A stretch of DNA of 64,000 bases from Lachnospiraceae bacterium (GCA_017622845.1 JAGAQJ010000050.1:118028-182027), one strand, 5' to 3'; counted from the first letter of the stretch, positions 54,401 through 63,386 are shown. The notes: generated by a model from the letters alone, not told the origin. Numbers and translations: made by a program.

Positions 54401-55839
54401 CGCTCCTTGTAAGTACTGATGCTCGCAATCAGCTTTATGATATTTTCTTCCAGCCATTGCTCCTTATCCTCCAGTTCCTGCAGTTTGCTCTCTTCTTCGC
54501 GGCAGGAGGCTTCCTTATCTTCAAGCTGCTGCGCCATATCGGAAATCAGCCCTTCATAATGCTGTTCCAGTGCCTTTCCAAGCGCCCTGCGCTCCGGCTC
54601 CAGCCTGCTTTCTCCCTCACGCAGGACTTTAAGCCGCTCTCGAATCAGGCTTTCCTCCTGCAGTATCTCGTCTGCGTGCTCGTGCAGCTTTGCAAGCTCC
54701 AGCCTGTGAAGCAGTTCTTCAATCTGCGCAGTTTCCGTTTCCAGCGCATCTTTTTCCATACCAATCATGTCCCTGTTGCTTACGTGAAAACGCAGCTCGT
54801 CTATCAGGCCGAGAATTTCATAGGAATACTTCTCATATTCAATGTATGCAAGCTCCTTTTCGCATTCTGACTGTTCATCGAGAAGGCGGTTTCTTACTAT
54901 ATTTTCCTCTTCCTCCATGTGTGTTATGATATCCCTGAAACCTGCAATCCGGTTTTCCTGTTCCTCCACCTTGTTCGTCACAAGCTGATATTCATTGGCT
55001 GCTGCTTCGATTTCCTGTGCGTCCTCCTGAAAACGGCTGATGGTATTTCTGCGTTCAATCTTTGATTTATTTGCCTTGTAGGAGATAACATACTTTTCTA
55101 TGATGCTCTGAAATTCCTTCATTCTGTCTTTTTCCCTGTTCAGCTTGTTCTCCACGGCATCCAGAAACCACTTTTCAATCAGCCCCTTTTCGTCGCGGCA
55201 GTCCGTGAAAAGCTCTGACAGCCCTGATTCTTTGAGATTTACCTTTTTGATGATGTTCTCCCATTCCTTATAATAAATCTGATATTCCGCAAGCTTGTCA
55301 AAATACTGCTTTGACTGGGCGCTGTTGTTCATATCATAGTAATTGAATTTCATTGCACGGTCCTTTTTGTAGGTCTCAAAAAGCTGTCTGCATTCGCGGT
55401 AATTTTTCAGTATGACCTCTTTCCTGCTTTTCTCCACCACCGGCAGGTGATAAATATCCTGTCCGCACCGTGCGCTGTATTCACAGATAAAATTAATCAT
55501 TTCGAGCCTGTCGTCGTTTTCTTCCTCCGTCATCTGGCTTTTGCGTACCATCATTCCTGTCAGGCAGTAGCCTGCTCCGCGGTCAAGCTTCCACTCTACC
55601 ATAATAAAAGTGGGCTTACTGCTCGTAAAATAGCTCTCAAAAGGTCTGTCCTTGGCATCACGGTAGCGCTTGTGCACAAACGGCGCGCTCATCATCTGCA
55701 CCAGCACGGACTTGCCTCCGCCGTTCTGCAGTGACATCAGTGTGCTTTTGCCCTGCATCTGAAAAATGTCGTCACTGATGCGTATGGAATTGTTATTGTA
55801 ATTCAGATTGATAAATCTGACTGCATTGATTTTGCTCAT
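51430..55839 (-). CDS. jetC: Wadjet system SMC-like ATPase JetC
   Basis: A 1469-residue SMC/MukB-type protein. Walker A is SLQNGGGKSVLVQMM (Lys43-Ser44). Residues about 250-1170 are long coiled coils broken by a hinge-like region around GLLELSGISFFVWFNEKLLD. The C-terminal head has the signature AAKNSGGEGFLTAFVILSSL and Walker B VLVMDNPFAQTNAAHLL, in which Asn stands where SMC proteins usually have the catalytic Glu. JetC forms a loop-extruding complex with JetA and JetB that recognises small circular plasmids for JetD to cut. It starts 13 bases after jetB. The C-terminus overlaps the 3' end of the gamma carbonic anhydrase gene by four bases. Confidence 0.87.
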   Translation of the reverse strand: MSKINAVRFINLNYNNNSIRISDDIFQMQGKSTLMSLQNGGGKSVLVQMMSAPFVHKRYRDAKDRPFESYFTSSKPTFIMVEWKLDRGAGYCLTGMMVRKSQMTEEENDDRLEMINFICEYSARCGQDIYHLPVVEKSRKEVILKNYRECRQLFETYKKDRAMKFNYYDMNNSAQSKQYFDKLAEYQIYYKEWENIIKKVNLKESGLSELFTDCRDEKGLIEKWFLDAVENKLNREKDRMKEFQSIIEKYVISYKANKSKIERRNTISRFQEDAQEIEAAANEYQLVTNKVEEQENRIAGFRDIITHMEEEENIVRNRLLDEQSECEKELAYIEYEKYSYEILGLIDELRFHVSNRDMIGMEKDALETETAQIEELLHRLELAKLHEHADEILQEESLIRERLKVLREGESRLEPERRALGKALEQHYEGLISDMAQQLEDKEASCREEESKLQELEDKEQWLEENIIKLIASISTYKERMKGFNRIEDRFNEDFKEAFARNIMGEYEPGYLDIKRQQYEKELEEKQRDCITHKKQLEEANERQRSLLRDIDDRQKERIRQEHELSGLEKEKAEYDRELSERHVILRYFDLDIREQWNMDKILASADRKLAECEQAKRMLEKEEDGLQKEFVRLTQGKVLELPGELEELFERLNINIVYGMDWLKKNGYSQQENERLVRSQPFLPYALILTRQDMKVLSEHDREIYTSFPVPIILRERLEEAVLEQDSGLLELSGISFFVWFNEKLLDEEALRLLVMEKERQIRDKKEQTAVRKREYEEYFEKKERLRNQRLTKERYDKNMTQMSELKAKAETLDQSITALKNDAQKNEAYAAKLAADISEEQRAVETMQKREKSFELFCREYEFYTECMKTMAHCRKEQERSEQNRKLIRETLEKSRERIKSIEGELAQLHKKTSEYREKYHVYEEYRDAVTEQDIPIPAAAQEQEVRFEAITSRMSMQLQDLEAQLQRTAASRDKALRELDRMAKKYSLAQESWSGIQYSEKEETHQEILLEDRKKKLALKDRQWNEEDKKTAVCQSRIENRKKDMLEKCQKEEPLSGQEIKNTEFQAAMNQMKFRLETIDKEIAKTDRKLKGLGEALNTLAEYEDFVCRQAPQWETDLTLLDTKALRDFQGRLLRDYRNFKEERENKKSRLAAYLYKMMQKPAYQEDYYKKPLESLFSLVDSASLVLAQLDTTLQSYNSQMEKLAVDISLVEKEKERIVELLSDYCQEVHRNLGQIDSNSTITIREKSVKMLKLQLPDWTQQEGMYLLRLNDFLDELTVKGVEILERNENPQEYFGTRITTKNLYDSIVGTGNVQIKLYKIEAQREYPITWAQAAKNSGGEGFLTAFVILSSLLYYMRRDETDIFADRNEGKVLVMDNPFAQTNAAHLLKPLMDMADKMNTQLICFSGLGGDSIYGRFDNIYVLNLVASSLRGGMQYVRGEHLRGAEEETLVSSQIEVVGQQSLLF

Positions 55840-55852
55840 ATTCCTACCCCGT

Positions 55853-56551
55853 TTAAAGAATCTTGCGTATGCGCTGATAATTGTTCTGATTCAGCAGATT
55901 CCAATCCATCAGATTATCCAGCTTTTTCGTCGTCTTCAGCATCTCGTCCTCCTGCACATACTCAATCAAGCCCTGATTTTCAAGGAACATAAAAATATGA
56001 TGCAGAAACCCTTCCTTGGTTGTCCTTGCCCGGGAGCCGCGCTCGTCGGAGCGGAGCGCCTCATATGCCTCCTGCATGTTCCGGAATGCAAGCCCCTTCG
56101 CCTCCTCTTCCTCCGCCATGGTATTTTCCACACCGTTTTTGAGTCTGCCTGTCACACAGTTCTGCAGCTCTCCCACTCTGATATAATCCCTTGATTTCGC
56201 GCTTGCTCCCTGCCCGTCATAAAACTCCACTAAGAGTGTCAGTATCACAAACTGCGACAGATAAAAGTCCTTATCCGTGCCGCCTGATTTGCAGAGTATT
56301 TCCTTGAGCTTCGCCTTGGAAAACCCCAGAAAAACATTCTCCTCCCTGGGAATCAGATAAATCACGTCTCCGTACCGCTCTATATTGCTGTCTGCCGCAT
56401 CACCCTGGCTCTTGACCAGAAGCTGGACCTGCTCATTCTCCACATACGCCCTGTACAATCCTGCCGCAGCTTCCTCTTTCAGCTCGAAATGCTCAAGCAG
56501 ATAATAAAATATCTGCTGGCTCAGGCGTATTTCCTCTATCTCATATGCCAT
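55853..56551 (-). CDS. jetB: Wadjet system protein JetB (kite-type subunit)
   Basis: A 232-residue protein, MAYEIEEIRLSQQIFYYLLE and onward. AGGAGG before this ATG sets the start, which overlaps the jetA stop by 11 bases. It has the small winged-helix layout of MukE/MksE-like subunits (QFVILTLLVEFYDGQGASAK; GFLHHIFMFLENQGLIEYVQ). From memory it fits the DUF6063-type JetB of Wadjet type III. It bridges the JetA kleisin and JetC heads. The identity rests mainly on operon position and size. Confidence 0.8.
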   Translation of the reverse strand: MAYEIEEIRLSQQIFYYLLEHFELKEEAAAGLYRAYVENEQVQLLVKSQGDAADSNIERYGDVIYLIPREENVFLGFSKAKLKEILCKSGGTDKDFYLSQFVILTLLVEFYDGQGASAKSRDYIRVGELQNCVTGRLKNGVENTMAEEEEAKGLAFRNMQEAYEALRSDERGSRARTTKEGFLHHIFMFLENQGLIEYVQEDEMLKTTKKLDNLMDWNLLNQNNYQRIRKIL

Positions 56552-58193
56552 GCCGTTCCTCCTGTTTGATGTGCTTTTCATCACATTCTAAGCGAATCTC
56601 TACATTGGTGCAGCGGATTGTCTTCTCATTGCCATGCGCATCTTTGACATTGGCAAATTCCACAATCCTGCCGTCATCAAGCCTGTCTACAATAATCTGT
56701 TTGATTTTCCTTCTGTCTGCATGGTTCTCTGTCAGTCCAAGCAGCATCTCGTTTAGCTGGAAATCCGTTGTCTGCTCCGTGATGTACTCGCTCTTTTCCC
56801 TGCGCAGTGTCTCTATGGAAATCTCACGGTTTCTGATAAGCTCTACCATAATCTCTTTGAATATATCAATAGAAGGTATGCATGTCTCCTGCGCCGCTGC
56901 ATCCTGCTGCAGCTCCTCCCTTAGCTCCTCAAGCGTCAGGCTGCCTTTTTTCAATGCCGCATCCAGGATAAATCCAAGGCTCTCCTCATATCTTTTGAGT
57001 TTTTCCCTTTTTTGGCGGTCCAGCTCCTCCTGCCACTGATGCTCATCGAAATCCAGCAGTTCATCCGTATCCTCCTCAGCCTTTTTTCTGACCGGACGCT
57101 GCAGCTCCATGGATTTATTCAGATTATAAATTTTAGGAATTTCCTGATGAAAAAGCGGTCTTAGGAAGATATCAAGATTATCAAGCGCCTGCGGATTTTC
57201 AAGCACCTTATCATACAGCTCTGTGCGGATTGAAAATCTCTGAATCAGAGACATCTGTGCAAGCGACTGCAGTTCTCTGTCATACAACAGCTTTAAGTCA
57301 AAATGGGAATTGAGTATTTTCTGATGTTCATCAATTGTTCTGTTCAAATATCCTTCTATCATATGAAGGTTGTCAAGCTTTTCCTCCTCATCGGCAGTCA
57401 GCTTTCTCACATTAATATTCTGCTGTTCCAGCTCCTGCGCCCGCTGCTTCACCATCTCACGGTATCCCGTAAACTTTTCCTTTGTGTCGCCAATCGCTGC
57501 AATGTTTTCCAGCATCAGCTCCTCATAATCCGCAACGGAATAGCTCAATGCATTGCGCCTTACCCGGAGTATGGCTTCCTCAATCTTCTGAAGCTGTATG
57601 CGCATATAATTAAACACATTTTTGATTTCGTCCACTGCCTTGTCGTAGCTTTGCTTTTCCAAATGCAGCTTAAAAATCATCTCATGAATCGTCAGCTTCA
57701 TGTTATTCTCAATTTCAAGTGTGGAAAGCATCAGATTATAGCCGTCCTCCGTCAGATAGTAGGAGGTCCGCTTTACTCCCTCGTCTACATAGATAATGCG
57801 GTTTGCAATGTAGCTTATATTCGTGATTTTATATGCCTTGTTTTCAAAATCATAGCAGTCAAAGTACATGGCCTTTCCCTCATTGGAAAGCACAACGTTT
57901 ACAATAAAATCACCGAGCTTCTTGCAGTCATCATAAGACATATTTTTCTGAAAGTAATCCGAATTAAGGCTGTCGATATATGCGCCAATGTCATCCATCG
58001 TACAGCTTTCCTCCCTGAGCGACTGTTCCATGATATAGAGCATCACGGCAAAAATCATATTGAACTGCTCATCTGTCTTCATAAATCCATATTGTTTCCA
58101 GGTCTGCTTTGCAAGACTGTTCTGCAGAAGCAGTGCATACATCCCTGCATGCTTCATCCGCCTTGAAAACTGCTTTAAAAATTCATACTGCAT
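56541..58193 (-). CDS. jetA: Wadjet system protein JetA (kleisin-type subunit)
   Basis: A 550-residue protein, MQYEFLKQFSRRMKHAGMYA and onward. The GGAGG immediately before this ATG excludes a TTG four codons upstream. The N-terminal 200 residues are winged-helix and helical (MSYDDCKKLGDFIVNVVLSN; RTSYYLTEDGYNLMLSTLEI), the middle is coiled coil, and the C-terminus another winged-helix-like unit. From memory this corresponds to the DUF5716 JetA family of Wadjet type III, the MukF/MksF-like kleisin. jetA follows jetD after a 292-base gap that holds a repeat element. Confidence 0.82.
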   Translation of the reverse strand: MQYEFLKQFSRRMKHAGMYALLLQNSLAKQTWKQYGFMKTDEQFNMIFAVMLYIMEQSLREESCTMDDIGAYIDSLNSDYFQKNMSYDDCKKLGDFIVNVVLSNEGKAMYFDCYDFENKAYKITNISYIANRIIYVDEGVKRTSYYLTEDGYNLMLSTLEIENNMKLTIHEMIFKLHLEKQSYDKAVDEIKNVFNYMRIQLQKIEEAILRVRRNALSYSVADYEELMLENIAAIGDTKEKFTGYREMVKQRAQELEQQNINVRKLTADEEEKLDNLHMIEGYLNRTIDEHQKILNSHFDLKLLYDRELQSLAQMSLIQRFSIRTELYDKVLENPQALDNLDIFLRPLFHQEIPKIYNLNKSMELQRPVRKKAEEDTDELLDFDEHQWQEELDRQKREKLKRYEESLGFILDAALKKGSLTLEELREELQQDAAAQETCIPSIDIFKEIMVELIRNREISIETLRREKSEYITEQTTDFQLNEMLLGLTENHADRRKIKQIIVDRLDDGRIVEFANVKDAHGNEKTIRCTNVEIRLECDEKHIKQEERHGI

Positions 58194-58239
58194 CTGTCCT
58201 CCCAATTATATTCCTCATCGCCTACGCTTTTTACGGCTT

Positions 58240-58385
58240 CCTGTTACAGGACTCAAAGCATGGCAGAACCACTTCGTGGTGCCTTGAGTCTTTCAGCTGC
58301 TGCGCTTTTTTACGAGGCTTGCAGCGAGTGCAGACCTCCGGATTGAACTGTTACCAGTGCGCAGCGCTGTGCTGAACAATTACAT
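58240..58385. repeat. Dispersed repeat, second type (copy 2), inside the Wadjet operon
   Basis: AACCACTTCGTGGTGCCTTG and the flanking GTTACAGGACTCAAAGC and GTGCTGAACAATTACA match the 17.05-kb repeat in inner hairpin and end motif. It fills most of the space between the jetD stop (58486) and the jetA start (58193). No promoter of good quality was found in the gap, so jetABC transcription must either pass through it or begin within it. Confidence 0.6.
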
Positions 58386-58485
58386 ATACCACTAATGCCC
58401 AGCAGCTTCAACAGCAGCACATTTTACAGAAATTGATGCTCAACAGCTATAAAATACACATTTTCAAAATTTGAAATACGTCTTC

Positions 58486-59472
58486 TTAAAAATCACCGAT
58501 GTTCAATATCTCCTGCGGAATATATCTGCCTTGTTCGAGGATTTCCCGGATTTCTGCCTGCTGCTCCTGCGAAAAATCTGCCAGAAACATGTTTTGCAGC
58601 CGGTGCCTCTGCCCTTCTTTTGTCATCGGAAGACTGTCCATTTCCATGCGCTCTGCCTTTGCAAGCATTCTCACATATGCGTTCTTAAAAAGCTTTACCG
58701 TATAGCTGCTGCCATATGCTGCCGCAAAATTCTCATAGATGCCAATCCCCTCGTAATCCAAATCCCCAAAATAATAAATCCGGTTGCCCGGCGCAGACAT
58801 ATACGGTTCACCGCTGATGTCAAAATCAGCAAATGCCGCAATAATTCCTTTGCCTGCTCCATAAATCAATGTGTCAATACGCTCCCCGCAAATTGTGTCA
58901 TTGCCCTCAATCAGGAACCTGCGCATACTGTAAAAGGTATCCTTGTTTTCTATCACAAGCAGATTCTGCGGCGTCTGTTTTGCAGCAGAATAATAGGCGA
59001 TTGGCTCCGTTGTCCTGTAAAAATGAAGCTCCTTCGCTTCCATACCGCAGCGCTTCAATATCTTTCTTCCCTGCTCCTGCTTTAAAAACTTCTCCCTGTG
59101 CCAAATGTCAAAGCTGCGTTCATTTTCTGACATCTGTGTCATAAATTTCTCCCGGCTGTTTTTGAGATAGTCATTCAGCAGAAGCACCCATTTTCTGTCT
59201 TGTATATATTGTTCTATGTGTGACCGGTAATAATCTGTTGCAATGGCAGGCACAATCTCATAATTCAGCTCCTCAGCATATTGTGAAATATCCTGCTCCT
59301 CCTCAACCAGCCAGTACTCCCTGTAAAGGGCAGGCGATTTTCCGTTGATGCCTGATGCTTTCACAGGCTTTATCTGATGGCTGTCTATCAGCCCGATAAC
59401 CTTTGCATAAAGCTCTTTGTATTCTGAAAGCTGATATTTTGAGGCAATCTCATCTAATGGAATTTTCTTCAT
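58486..59472 (-). CDS. jetD: Wadjet system nuclease JetD (Toprim, DUF2220-type)
   Basis: A 328-residue protein related to the A subunit of topoisomerase VI/Spo11. The Toprim acidic residues are visible: Glu175 in NLLVIENKDTFYSMRR, and the D-x-D pair Asp237/Asp239 in RIYYFGDLDYEGIGIYENF. The N-terminal helical arm (about 1-130) matches JetD proteins. JetD cleaves plasmid DNA held by JetABC. The gene starts nine bases after the HD phosphohydrolase stop, with GGCGGAG overlapping that junction, so the two genes are translated from one message. Confidence 0.87.
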   Translation of the reverse strand: MKKIPLDEIASKYQLSEYKELYAKVIGLIDSHQIKPVKASGINGKSPALYREYWLVEEEQDISQYAEELNYEIVPAIATDYYRSHIEQYIQDRKWVLLLNDYLKNSREKFMTQMSENERSFDIWHREKFLKQEQGRKILKRCGMEAKELHFYRTTEPIAYYSAAKQTPQNLLVIENKDTFYSMRRFLIEGNDTICGERIDTLIYGAGKGIIAAFADFDISGEPYMSAPGNRIYYFGDLDYEGIGIYENFAAAYGSSYTVKLFKNAYVRMLAKAERMEMDSLPMTKEGQRHRLQNMFLADFSQEQQAEIREILEQGRYIPQEILNIGDF

Positions 59473-59481
59473 CTCCGCCTG

Positions 59482-60279
59482 TTATCCTCTTTGATTCTTT
59501 TCATCGCTGCCTGTTATCCTCCTCATATACGCATTCATCTTCTCGCGTATCCTTTCAAACTGTTCATTTGTCTCAGCAAGCTCAGAATGAAAATCCATCA
59601 GTTTATCCAGATATCCCTGCTCCTGCATGATTCTGCAGCTTACGGGATACACAAGCTCAAACACGAGCGAAATATGACCAACCACATTGTCAACCGGAGT
59701 CTTTTTGAGGCTTCTGAGCACTGCATGCTCCTCGTAAAAAGCCTGCATGACCTCATCGGTTACTTTGCAGTGCTTCAAATCATAAGTCGTCACATTGTAG
59801 ATTTCCTCAAGCGGCACGATAATGTTGACTTTGAGGATATCAATCTTATCAGCATCGCGAAGCAGATTTGCAAACCGCTTCTCACGCTCACTGTAGTCTT
59901 CCGGAATACGGTATGCACTATGACACCGCACTGCCTTTTCCAACAAAGCGTCTTCCGAAGCGTCGTCGATATAGTCCCTGATTTTTCCTTCCTTAAAGAG
60001 AATGTCCGCACCAAATTCCGCATGGTCGATAGACTGTGCGTCAACAAAGGTCCCATACTGCCGAAGCTGTTCAAAGCGTCCCACATCATGCAGCAGTCCT
60101 GTCAGCCATGCAATCTCAGTCTCATCTTTGTCAAAGCCGGACTGTCCGGCAATCTGCTCGCATAACTCACATACTCTGTAGGTATGGTCAATCTTTAATT
60201 TTACTTTTTCGTCTGTCACATCATAATGTTTCACATACTGCCTAAACGCCTGCAGCGCTTTTTCTCTGTCAATAAACAT
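59482..60279 (-). CDS. HD-domain phosphohydrolase upstream of jetD
   Basis: A 265-residue protein, MFIDREKALQAFRQYVKHYD and onward. AAGGAG seven bases upstream selects this ATG, 33 codons inside the longer frame. The metal-binding HD motif set is intact: His32 in DHTYRVCELC, His64-Asp65 in GLLHDVGRFEQ, DHAEFGADIL, RCHSAYR and the late Asp in LLRDADKID. HD proteins hydrolyse phosphate esters of nucleotides; the substrate is unknown. The nine-base gap to jetD suggests shared transcription and perhaps an accessory role in the Wadjet operon, or merely chance placement of a housekeeping gene. Confidence 0.85.
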   Translation of the reverse strand: MFIDREKALQAFRQYVKHYDVTDEKVKLKIDHTYRVCELCEQIAGQSGFDKDETEIAWLTGLLHDVGRFEQLRQYGTFVDAQSIDHAEFGADILFKEGKIRDYIDDASEDALLEKAVRCHSAYRIPEDYSEREKRFANLLRDADKIDILKVNIIVPLEEIYNVTTYDLKHCKVTDEVMQAFYEEHAVLRSLKKTPVDNVVGHISLVFELVYPVSCRIMQEQGYLDKLMDFHSELAETNEQFERIREKMNAYMRRITGSDEKNQRG

Positions 60280-60530
60280 CTTGCATCTCCTTAACCGAAC
60301 CATAACGGCTTTTCTATCACTAATACTACTAACTGCCGGACAACTTGTCAACATCTTGTTCCTGCTGCCAAGAGACAAAGTCTCTTCATTTTACAAGATA
60401 CCATGCACTACGCTGCATGGTATCCGACCAATCAGTAACGCAAGCCAACAAACATTCAGCCCTCTCCGAAGGCAACTTTAAATGGCTGAATCCTATTACC
60501 GGAACAACTGATAAGGAGTGAACCATAACA

Positions 60531-60564
60531 AAATAAAAAGACCAACAGCTTTCATGTTGATCTT
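60531..60564 (-). terminator. Terminator of the tRNA-Gln gene
   Basis: On the minus strand AAGATCAACA pairs with TGTTGGTCTT around a short loop, followed by TTTATTTTG. It begins seven bases after the tRNA 3' end. Confidence 0.8.
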
Positions 60565-60570
60565 CTCCAG

Positions 60571-60642
60571 CAGCGCTACAAGGATTCGAACCTTGAACTG
60601 ACGGAGTCAGAGTCCGTTGCCTTACCGTTTGGCGATAGCGCT
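60571..60642 (-). tRNA. tRNA-Gln (anticodon CTG)
   Basis: A 72-base cloverleaf. The acceptor stem is AGCGCTA with TAGCGCT, the anticodon stem ACGGA with TCCGT encloses the loop CTCTGAC (anticodon CTG, read CUG, codon CAG), and the T arm is CAAGGTTCGAATCCTTG. The 3' CCA is not encoded. A promoter and a terminator flank it, so it is a single-gene unit. Confidence 0.95.
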
Positions 60643-60682
60643 TTATCTATTCTTTTGTGCTTTGCTCCGTAACACGTTATTT

Positions 60683-60711
60683 AGTATATAACATGTCCCG
60701 GAAAAATGCAA
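60683..60711 (-). promoter_or_regulatory. tRNA-Gln promoter
   Basis: TTGCAT (60706-60711) and TATACT (60683-60688) on the minus strand are 17 bases apart, about 40 bases upstream of the mature tRNA. Confidence 0.75.
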
Positions 60712-60741
60712 GTACTTTTTTTAATTTTTTTACTTTTTTTT

Positions 60742-61148
60742 GCAACAGTTCAGCCTTTTATGTATTAACAGCCGGACGAAAACTGCAGATAGTATCCCTC
60801 CGGCTGCCATTGGTTCCGAATGGGAATTTCCTAATACGATGAATCAAGGTTTTTGAATGAGGACGGAGCCAGCTCGAGTCGGCATCCCTGCCTCCATCTC
60901 GCCTAAATTTGCTTCCGTGCAAATTTACTCCTGTTTTGCATATCATCGTATAAGGAAATATCACCATTCTCCACCGGGGCATTCTACGGGATACTATCTG
61001 CAGTTTTCTGTTCATCGAAACCGTAAAGCCGGACAGTTGTCAGTAAACAGGAGGCTGGCGGAGAATGCTGACATTTGGAGTCCAATCGCCTGTACCGGCA
61101 TAGGACTGCTGCCCTTCGTCCCAGATAGAAATCCATAAAGGCTGTACA
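60742..61148. repeat. Large dispersed hairpin repeat (full copy, 60.9 kb)
   Basis: About 400 bases from GCAACAGTTCAGCCTTTTAT to the inverted ATCCATAAAGGCTG. It is the inverse of the 36.7-37.2 kb element: its left hairpin (GAAAACTGCAGATAGTATCC with GGATACTATCTGCAGTTTTC) and its right part (GAATGCTGACATTTGGAGTC, then CGCCTGTACCGGCATAGG) both match that copy in reverse complement. The centre differs (AATTTGCTTCCGTGCAAATT hairpin), so the two have diverged by internal replacement. No ORF of note lies inside. Confidence 0.8.
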
Positions 61149-61178
61149 ACAAAATCATGCGCCAAAGCACCGGATGCT

Positions 61179-61228
61179 AAAACAGCCCATGCACGCCGAT
61201 ATTCCTACAATACGTGCACAGGCTGTTT
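61179..61228 (-). terminator. glnN terminator
   Basis: AAACAGCC-TGCACG (minus-strand 3' arm) pairs with CGTGCA-GGCTGTTT, ending in TTTT on the minus strand, about 50-95 bases after the glnN stop. Confidence 0.75.
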
Positions 61229-61274
61229 CTGTTTTACTGCAATATTAGGGAAGTTTCAAATTTATTTACTGTGA

Positions 61275-63386
61275 TTACACCTCAAACATCAAATCTCCAT
61301 ATGTAGGAATCGGCCATACACTGCTATCTACAAGCATTTCAAGCTGGTCGATTGGTGCACGGAGCGCTTCCATAGCCACCTTAACATCATCCTTATAACA
61401 GAATGCCTGCTCCTTTGCGTCACTCATAGCGGAAGCCTTAGCTTCTACCTCCTTAAGTGTATTGAGTGCTTTCTTAGCCTCTGCGAGAAGCGTGTCAACT
61501 TCATTTAACATCTCAATCTGAGCTGTTGCTGCTGCGCCTGCCTCTTTGACTGCAATAATGGAATTTGCCAAATCTCCTGCATAAGAAGCTACTGCCGGAA
61601 TGATATCCTTGCTTGCCATATCAATCATTGTAAGCGCTTCGATATTGATGGTCTTTGCATAGGTCTCATAGATAATCTCCTCACGGGACTCCAGCTCAAC
61701 CCTTGTGAAGATGCCGAATTTCTCAAACAGCGCAACTGCCTTGTCTGTCGTAATCGTAGAAGCTGCCTCAATCATGGACTTGATGTTTGGAAGTCCGCGT
61801 CTCTCTGCCTCTGCTACCCACTCATCAGAATATCCGTCTCCGTTAAATACGATTCTCTGATGCTTTGTCATATATTCCTTAATCAAATCATGAACAGCAA
61901 GATCAAAATCATCTGCCTTCTCAAGAATATCTGCTGCCTCGCAGAATGCCTCTGCTACGATGGCATTCAAGGTTGTATTCGGGCTTGCGATAGAGTCCGC
62001 AGAACCAACCATACGGAACTCAAACTTATTTCCTGTAAATGCAAACGGCGATGTTCTGTTTCTGTCTGTTGCGTCCTTCTCAAAGTCAGGAAGTGTTGAT
62101 ACGCCTGTCTCAAGCTTTCCGCCTGCAAGAACTCTTGCTGCATCACCTGTTTCAACAAGCTGCTTTACAACGTCCTCAAGCTGATCGCCAAGGAAAATGG
62201 AAATAATTGCAGGCGGTGCCTCGTTTGCGCCAAGTCTGTGGTCATTTCCCACGTCAGATGCAGACTGACGAAGCAAATCAGCATGTGTGTCTACTGCCTT
62301 CATAATGCAGGCGAGTACAAGCAGGAACTGAATATTCTTGTTCGGCGTATCACCCGGCTCAAGCAGGTTCACACCGTTATCTGTTGTGATAGACCAGTTA
62401 TTGTGTTTACCGGAGCCATTGACGCCTGCATAAGGCTTCTCATGAAGCAGACATCTCAAATCATGCTTGTATGCAACACGCTTCATTGCCTCCATTACTA
62501 ACTGGTTATGGTCTACTGCGATATTCGCTGTCTCATAAATCGGAGCCAGCTCATGCTGTGCCGGAGCAACCTCGTTGTGCTGTGTCTTTGCCGTAACACC
62601 TAATTTCCAAAGCTCCTCGTTTAAGTCCTTCATGTATGCGCCGACACGCTCTTTGATAACGCCGAAGTAGTGATCCTCCATCTCCTGTCCTTTCGGAGCC
62701 GGCGCTCCAAACAAGGTGCGTCCTGCAAACATCAGGTCTTTTCTCTGGAAATACAAATCCTTATCTACAAGGAAGTACTCCTGCTCAGGTCCTACGGAAG
62801 CAGTAACCTTGGTAGCCTCTGTGTTTCCAAACAGTCTCACAATACGAAGCGCCTGCTCGCTTAATGCCTCCATGGAACGAAGAAGCGGTGTCTTCTTGTC
62901 AAGCGCCTCACCTGTGTATGAGCAGAAGGCCGTAGGAATGCAGAGAATAACGCCGCAGCCTGACTCTTTCAAAAATGCAGGTGATGTGATGTCCCATGCT
63001 GTATAACCTCTTGCCTCGAAAGTAGCACGAAGACCGCCTGAAGGGAATGAGGAAGCATCGGGTTCACCCTTTATCAGCTCTTTGCCGGAAAACTCCATCA
63101 GCATCTTACCTTCTGAATCAGGATGGGATACGAAGGAATCATGCTTCTCAGCAGTAATGCCTGTAAGCGGCTGGAACCAGTGTGTATAATGAGTCGCGCC
63201 GTTCTCTACAGCCCAGTCCTTCATAGCCTTTGCTACGACGTCTGCTGTTGCCATGGAAAGCTCTCCTCCATGATCCATGACTCTTCTGACCTCCTGAAAT
63301 ACCTTCTTGGGAAGTCTTTCTTTCATCTTTGCTACAGTAAATACCTTCTCGCCAAAGATTTTTTCCACGTTTAATACTTCGCTCAT
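61275..63386 (-). CDS. glnN: Glutamine synthetase, type III
   Basis: A 703-residue enzyme, [20 protein letters not shown] and onward. AGGAG before this ATG sets the start, and the length is normal for GSIII. It joins ammonia to glutamate using ATP. Family hallmarks include [20 protein letters not shown] near the N-terminus, the substrate loop [20 protein letters not shown] and [20 protein letters not shown]. Type III is typical of Bacteroidetes, Clostridia and cyanobacteria. An intrinsic terminator in the leader suggests that expression depends on antitermination. Confidence 0.95.
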   Translation of the reverse strand: MSEVLNVEKIFGEKVFTVAKMKERLPKKVFQEVRRVMDHGGELSMATADVVAKAMKDWAVENGATHYTHWFQPLTGITAEKHDSFVSHPDSEGKMLMEFSGKELIKGEPDASSFPSGGLRATFEARGYTAWDITSPAFLKESGCGVILCIPTAFCSYTGEALDKKTPLLRSMEALSEQALRIVRLFGNTEATKVTASVGPEQEYFLVDKDLYFQRKDLMFAGRTLFGAPAPKGQEMEDHYFGVIKERVGAYMKDLNEELWKLGVTAKTQHNEVAPAQHELAPIYETANIAVDHNQLVMEAMKRVAYKHDLRCLLHEKPYAGVNGSGKHNNWSITTDNGVNLLEPGDTPNKNIQFLLVLACIMKAVDTHADLLRQSASDVGNDHRLGANEAPPAIISIFLGDQLEDVVKQLVETGDAARVLAGGKLETGVSTLPDFEKDATDRNRTSPFAFTGNKFEFRMVGSADSIASPNTTLNAIVAEAFCEAADILEKADDFDLAVHDLIKEYMTKHQRIVFNGDGYSDEWVAEAERRGLPNIKSMIEAASTITTDKAVALFEKFGIFTRVELESREEIIYETYAKTINIEALTMIDMASKDIIPAVASYAGDLANSIIAVKEAGAAATAQIEMLNEVDTLLAEAKKALNTLKEVEAKASAMSDAKEQAFCYKDDVKVAMEALRAPIDQLEMLVDSSVWPIPTYGDLMFEV

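Noticed and set aside
52681-54870. Series of Leu/Phe-rich plus-strand ORFs
   Set aside because: They are antisense to the coiled-coil part of jetC; reverse frames of Glu/Lys/Gln-rich coiled coils give Leu/Phe/Ser-rich open frames.
60571-60642. Possible larger tRNA cluster
   Set aside because: Only one cloverleaf is present; a promoter and terminator lie directly beside it.
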